Source: an uncultured Candidatus Saccharibacteria bacterium
GTDB taxonomy: Bacteria; Patescibacteriota; Saccharimonadia; Saccharimonadales; Saccharimonadaceae
Length of the DNA: 9,014 nucleotides
Assembly (NCBI GenBank): GCA_937958235.1
Contig: CALFGG010000091.1
Location: 1 to 9,014, forward strand
Reading direction: 5' to 3'
Of this stretch, positions 6,569-9,014 are shown one piece after another. Under the pieces are notes generated by a model. That model had not been told where the DNA came from and did no database searches. It saw nothing but the letters and a program-made list of their open reading frames with translations. Positions within the stretch are counted from its first letter, which is position 1; every line of letters begins with the position of its first letter. The translations under genes were made by a program, and so were the position numbers.

Positions 6569-6595
6569 TAATGCCCTGCGTTTTGCGGGGCATTA
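6569..6595 (+). terminator. GC-rich hairpin after the 793-aa gene, probable terminator
   Basis: The arms taatgccctgc (6569-6579) and gcggggcatta (6585-6595) pair over 11 bp with one T-G wobble and a 5-nt gtttt loop, 10 bases after the stop codon. Only a poor T-tract follows (gcttatgtgc), so termination may be partial or need help, and the AT-rich stem just downstream may contribute. Confidence 0.65.
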
Positions 6596-6604
6596 GCTTA
6601 TGTG

Positions 6605-6627
6605 CAAATTTTGGTAACTAAAATTTG
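6605..6627 (+). repeat. 8-bp inverted repeat overlapping the rpoD -35 region
   Basis: Perfect arms caaatttt (6605-6612) and aaaatttg (6620-6627) are separated by ggtaact. The right arm overlaps the proposed rpoD -35 (6625-6630). A T-rich stretch (6631-6643) follows after three further bases. It could be an operator for rpoD or the second half of a tandem terminator. Confidence 0.5.
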
Positions 6628-6653
6628 TGTAATTTTGTTTTTTATGTTATAAA
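6625..6653 (+). promoter_or_regulatory. rpoD promoter with extended -10, predicted leaderless
   Basis: TTGTGT (6625-6630, weak -35), a 17-bp spacer and TATAAA (6648-6653) preceded by TGT (6645-6647) form an extended -10 promoter. The expected +1 is 6660, two bases before the rpoD ATG. No Shine-Dalgarno sequence is present between them. Confidence 0.65.
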
Positions 6654-6661
6654 TTGATGTA

Positions 6662-7669
6662 ATGAAAAAAGCGATCGTGGAAGAAAATAATAAACAGAAT
6701 AATGAAGACGAGGAGCTTTTTGCTGTTCGTGATGTGGATATGGGTCCACAGGAACCTGGCCTAGATGATCTCTCGGAAGATGACGAGTTTTCTGATGAGG
6801 ATCTTGAGATTACGGCAGAGAACGTGGATCAGTTTGCAGATGACTCTGTGAGATTATACTTGAGAGAGATCGGTAAGATTCCGCTGCTTTCTAATGAGGA
6901 AGAAACTGACTTAGCTTATCGTATCGTAAAGGGGGAAAAGAAGGCGAAGGATAAAATGGTAGAAGCCAATATGCGCCTTGTGGTTTCGATTGCTAAGCGT
7001 TATTCTGGTCGTGGTCTTGATTTTCTTGATTTGATCCAAGAAGGTAATACTGGTTTGCTGCGTGCGGTAGAGAAATTTGACCCTGATAAAGGATTTAAAT
7101 TCTCAACTTATGCAACTTGGTGGATTCGTCAGGCAATTACACGTGCAATTGCAGATCAGGCAAGAACTATTCGTATTCCAGTACATATGGTGGAAACTAT
7201 TAATAAAGTTTTGCGTGCAACAAGGAAACTAACGAATGAACTAAACCGTGAACCGACAACGGAAGAAGTGGCTAAAGAGATGGGTATGGAGCCTGACAAA
7301 GTCGATTACGTGATGAAAATCAAACAGGATATTGCTTCACTTGATGCAGCGGTTGGTCATGATGGGGAGGACGAGGATTCGGTACTCGGGGACTTTATTG
7401 AGGATGAGGGCCGTGTTTCACCGGAGGATGCAGCGGCAGCACAGATGCTAAAAGAGCAAATTGCAGAAATTTTAGGTTCATTGTCTGAGCGTGAGCAAAA
7501 AGTGATTAAGCTACGTTTTGGAATTGGCGGGGGTCGTCCACACACTTTGGAAGAAGTGGGTGCTGAGTTTGCGGTGACTAGGGAACGTATTCGTCAGATT
7601 GAGGCGAAGGCTTTGTCAAAACTAAGAAAGCATAAAGACACTAAGAAATTACACGAATACCTACATTAA
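6662..7669 (+). CDS. rpoD: Primary sigma factor RpoD (sigma-70, group 1/2)
   Basis: The sigma subunit directs RNA polymerase to -10/-35 promoters. The 335-residue protein lacks a full region 1.1; instead it has a highly acidic N-terminus (about 1-58). Region 1.2 begins at DSVRLYLREIGKIPLL (61-76). Region 2 (about 97-175) contains MRLVVSIAKRYSGRGLDFLDLIQEG and, for -10 recognition, YATWWIRQAITRAIADQART (150-169), matching the E. coli pattern including the Gln and Thr that contact the -10. Region 3 spans about 176-250, and region 4 (about 265-325) carries the -35-binding helix TLEEVGAEFAVTRERIRQIE (295-314). This agrees with the TATAAT-type promoters seen in the window. E. coli RpoD is 613 aa; the shorter length is normal for groups lacking the non-conserved insert. 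ATG 6662 has no Shine-Dalgarno sequence and begins two bases after the predicted +1. The next gene starts 23 nt after the stop. dnaG lies upstream but separated by two genes. Confidence 0.97.
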   Translation: MKKAIVEENNKQNNEDEELFAVRDVDMGPQEPGLDDLSEDDEFSDEDLEITAENVDQFADDSVRLYLREIGKIPLLSNEEETDLAYRIVKGEKKAKDKMVEANMRLVVSIAKRYSGRGLDFLDLIQEGNTGLLRAVEKFDPDKGFKFSTYATWWIRQAITRAIADQARTIRIPVHMVETINKVLRATRKLTNELNREPTTEEVAKEMGMEPDKVDYVMKIKQDIASLDAAVGHDGEDEDSVLGDFIEDEGRVSPEDAAAAQMLKEQIAEILGSLSEREQKVIKLRFGIGGGRPHTLEEVGAEFAVTRERIRQIEAKALSKLRKHKDTKKLHEYLH

Positions 7670-7692
7670 TTAGACTAACTAAGAGAAGAGAG

Positions 7693-8079
7693 ATGATGAA
7701 GACGCTAAAGATGGTATCCAAGATTATGATGATGGGGGTGTTGGTTTTTGGGCTGGCCTATACAGTTTTAGCTTTTTCACAGCCAGTATTTGCAGATTGT
7801 GGCGGCGTTCAGACTTCTATTATAAATTGCAATGAGACTGATCCAAAGTCGGGGATTTTTGCTATTTTAGGTATGGTACTCAATATATTAACTTTCGGGG
7901 TTGGAATTGCGGCGACGGCTGGTTTTATTTTCTGTGGATACCAGTATATTACTTCGAAAAATGAACCGGCGGTAATTGTAAAAATTAAGACACGAATCCT
8001 CAATATGGTGATTGGTCTTTTGATTTATGCAATGTTTTGGGCGGTGATTGCTTTACTTCTACCTGGTGGCCTTAATTAA
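7693..8079 (+). CDS. VirB2/TrbC-like small membrane protein with signal peptide
   Basis: The 128-residue protein has an N-terminal signal sequence (1-34; basic start, core about 12-28, probable cleavage after VFA before DCGG), a short extracytoplasmic segment with two cysteines (C36 and C46, able to form a disulfide), and two hydrophobic helices (about 55-85 and 98-124) joined by a charged turn (TSKNEPAVIVKIKTR, 87-101), ending in LLLPGGLN. This two-helix layout is that of VirB2/TrbC-type pilin precursors; similar DCGG-starting proteins are common in CPR genomes, which is family knowledge and not a match I could run. It may form a pilus-like or pore assembly in the membrane. No other type IV secretion gene is in view. 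A purine-rich GAGAAGAGAG (7683-7692) abuts the ATG at 7693; ATG 7696 is the alternative start and gives that site a short spacing. The gap after rpoD is only 23 nt and shows no promoter, so the two are probably cotranscribed. Confidence 0.8.
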   Translation: MMKTLKMVSKIMMMGVLVFGLAYTVLAFSQPVFADCGGVQTSIINCNETDPKSGIFAILGMVLNILTFGVGIAATAGFIFCGYQYITSKNEPAVIVKIKTRILNMVIGLLIYAMFWAVIALLLPGGLN

Positions 8080-8090
8080 AGAAATTAAGG
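8070..8090 (+). repeat. 8-bp inverted repeat spanning the stop codon of the VirB2-like gene
   Basis: Arms ccttaatt (8070-8077) and aattaagg (8083-8090) flank a 5-nt loop. The stop TAA (8077-8079) begins in the left arm and ends in the loop. No T-run follows, so this is not an intrinsic terminator. It ends five bases before the GGAGG of the next gene and might modulate its translation or the stability of the 3' end. Confidence 0.4.
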
Positions 8091-8105
8091 GCGGCGGAGG
8101 TAATA

Positions 8106-9014
8106 ATGAAACAAAAAAGAAAAGAAACAGAATTAAACTATGTTTTAGAGAGAATCACGGAGGAGTCTAACAATGGACGAATTCGAGTGGTTTTAGTGGT
8201 GAATTCGCGGTCAAGTCAGGCAAAAAAGGTGGAGGCTGAAGCGATAAGGCCAATTAAGCGGGTAATTTTAGGTAAAACTGGTCTTTTGAATGTGACTTTT
8301 TTTCAGTATGAAGTGATGCCAACAGACGTGGATGATAATGCAGAAAAGCTAGCGGCGTGTTTGATGGATGGGGATATTTTGGTGACTTTGGGTGGAGACG
8401 GAACGGCAACAATTGGAGTAAATGCCGCTTTTTTGTCTGGTAAAAAAGTGCGATACTATACTCTACCATTCGGTAATTTTAATGATATCGCGCGAACGGT
8501 GAGAAAGGCAAGAGGGGGCGAGGTTTATGGACTGGAGTCGAGGGTGGATGGCGAACATTTTCGTTTTGCGCTTTGTTACTTTACGATGGGAATGCTGGCG
8601 GAGTCGACGGAGGTTTTTGATGAGGGTAAAATTCGAGAGAAGTTAAGGAAGAAGCGTGGCAGATTATACTTTTCTTTAATGGTGCTATTTAAGTGGTTTA
8701 TGAAAAATCATAAAAAAAGATTTATACCAAGATTTCGATTTGAGCTAGATGGAAATAGGGGCGGAGCTGAGATGGCAGGGGTTTCAGATGTGGTGATTTT
8801 AAATGGTGAAAGTATGGCGAAATTAGTGCGGGGCGGTGATTATTACTTGAATGATAGGTTTTTAGTGAGGATGGCGTCGCTTCAGAATATTTTTACAATG
8901 TGTTGGTTTATGATACGAGGTTTTTTTATGGGGGTAAAAGGGGAGAAGGCTTCGAAATTTAAAATAACTTTTGAAGAAGAGGTTGTGGGGGGAGAGGTGG
9001 AAATCCAGGCGGAG
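8106..9014 (+). CDS. Diacylglycerol/lipid-kinase-like protein, C-terminal end outside the window
   Basis: The frame runs 303 codons from ATG 8106 to the window edge without a stop; it starts after GGAGG (8096-8100) with five bases between. The fold signature of the DagK catalytic domain is visible: a phosphate-binding beta strand (RVVLVVNSRSSQAKK, 27-41), LVTLGGDGTATIGVNAA (92-108) with the GGDGT nucleotide-binding loop at 96-100, and LPFGNFNDIAR (120-130), matching the P-x-G-T-x-N-D-x-A-R motif except that the Thr is Asn (N124). The C-terminal part (about 150-303) has the expected alternating beta structure, including VVILNGES (229-236) and a GEVEIQAE end that resembles the usual terminal strand, so few residues are probably missing. 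Members phosphorylate diacylglycerol or related lipids with ATP at the inner membrane face. Substrate cannot be told from sequence. It lies 26 nt after the VirB2-like gene on the same strand, likely the same transcript. Confidence 0.85.
   Translation, partial: MKQKRKETELNYVLERITEESNNGRIRVVLVVNSRSSQAKKVEAEAIRPIKRVILGKTGLLNVTFFQYEVMPTDVDDNAEKLAACLMDGDILVTLGGDGTATIGVNAAFLSGKKVRYYTLPFGNFNDIARTVRKARGGEVYGLESRVDGEHFRFALCYFTMGMLAESTEVFDEGKIREKLRKKRGRLYFSLMVLFKWFMKNHKKRFIPRFRFELDGNRGGAEMAGVSDVVILNGESMAKLVRGGDYYLNDRFLVRMASLQNIFTMCWFMIRGFFMGVKGEKASKFKITFEEEVVGGEVEIQAE

Noticed and set aside
7789..7803. Lipobox reading of FADC at the end of the VirB2-like signal peptide
   Set aside because: The position before Cys is Asp and the -3 residue is Phe, which does not fit the L-(A/S/T)-(G/A)-C rule; signal peptidase I cleavage after VFA is more likely.
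827..9014. Possible recoded TGA (code 25, as in Gracilibacteria/Absconditabacteria), because no gene here ends in TGA
   Set aside because: The long frames contain no in-frame TGA, glycine is encoded by GGN and tryptophan by TGG throughout, so the standard code explains everything. Avoidance of TGA over seven stops can be chance.

Overview
The window reads as a chromosomal housekeeping segment from a Patescibacteria (CPR) bacterium, most likely Candidatus Saccharibacteria (TM7). The evidence is a DnaG primase of the CPR type whose zinc-ribbon ligands are all replaced, a short group-1 sigma factor with an acidic N-terminus, a two-helix VirB2/TrbC-like secreted protein with a DCGG start, a Thr/Ala-rich secreted protein, and several helix-rich proteins with no recognisable family. 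The assignment is inference from remembered family features, not a search. The standard genetic code fits: every visible stop is TAA or TAG, and no long frame needs TGA to be read through.

Layout. The left part (about 1-1975) is transcribed leftward. It holds a secreted surface-type protein cut by the window edge (2-691), its own promoter, a symmetric hairpin terminator (786-814), mscL (827-1288) and a single-pass membrane protein (1331-1975). A compact divergent promoter region (1976-2039) separates these from a rightward block: dnaG (start at 2057 or 2075, end 3718), a 105-aa helical protein (3821-4138), a 793-aa charged, coiled-coil-rich protein of unknown function (4178-6559), rpoD (6662-7669), a VirB2-like membrane protein (7693-8079) and a diacylglycerol/lipid-kinase-like protein running off the right edge (8106-9014). 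The block recalls the classical dnaG-rpoD macromolecular-synthesis cluster, but with two uncharacterised genes inserted between the primase and the sigma factor.

Expression signals are unusually readable. Six sigma-70 promoters can be proposed, several with an extended -10 (TGn). Three of them (1331-1975, mscL, rpoD) put the predicted +1 within 0-2 nt of the ATG, and none of the three genes has a Shine-Dalgarno sequence, so all three look leaderless. The other genes have plain Shine-Dalgarno sites. dnaG is preceded by an 11-codon leader frame that owns the best ribosome site and whose TAA overlaps a dnaG ATG (TAATG).

No mobile element, CRISPR array, tRNA or rRNA is visible. The main candidates for new biology are the 793-aa protein with its small partner, the leaderless promoter set, the zinc-less primase, and the dnaG leader frame.
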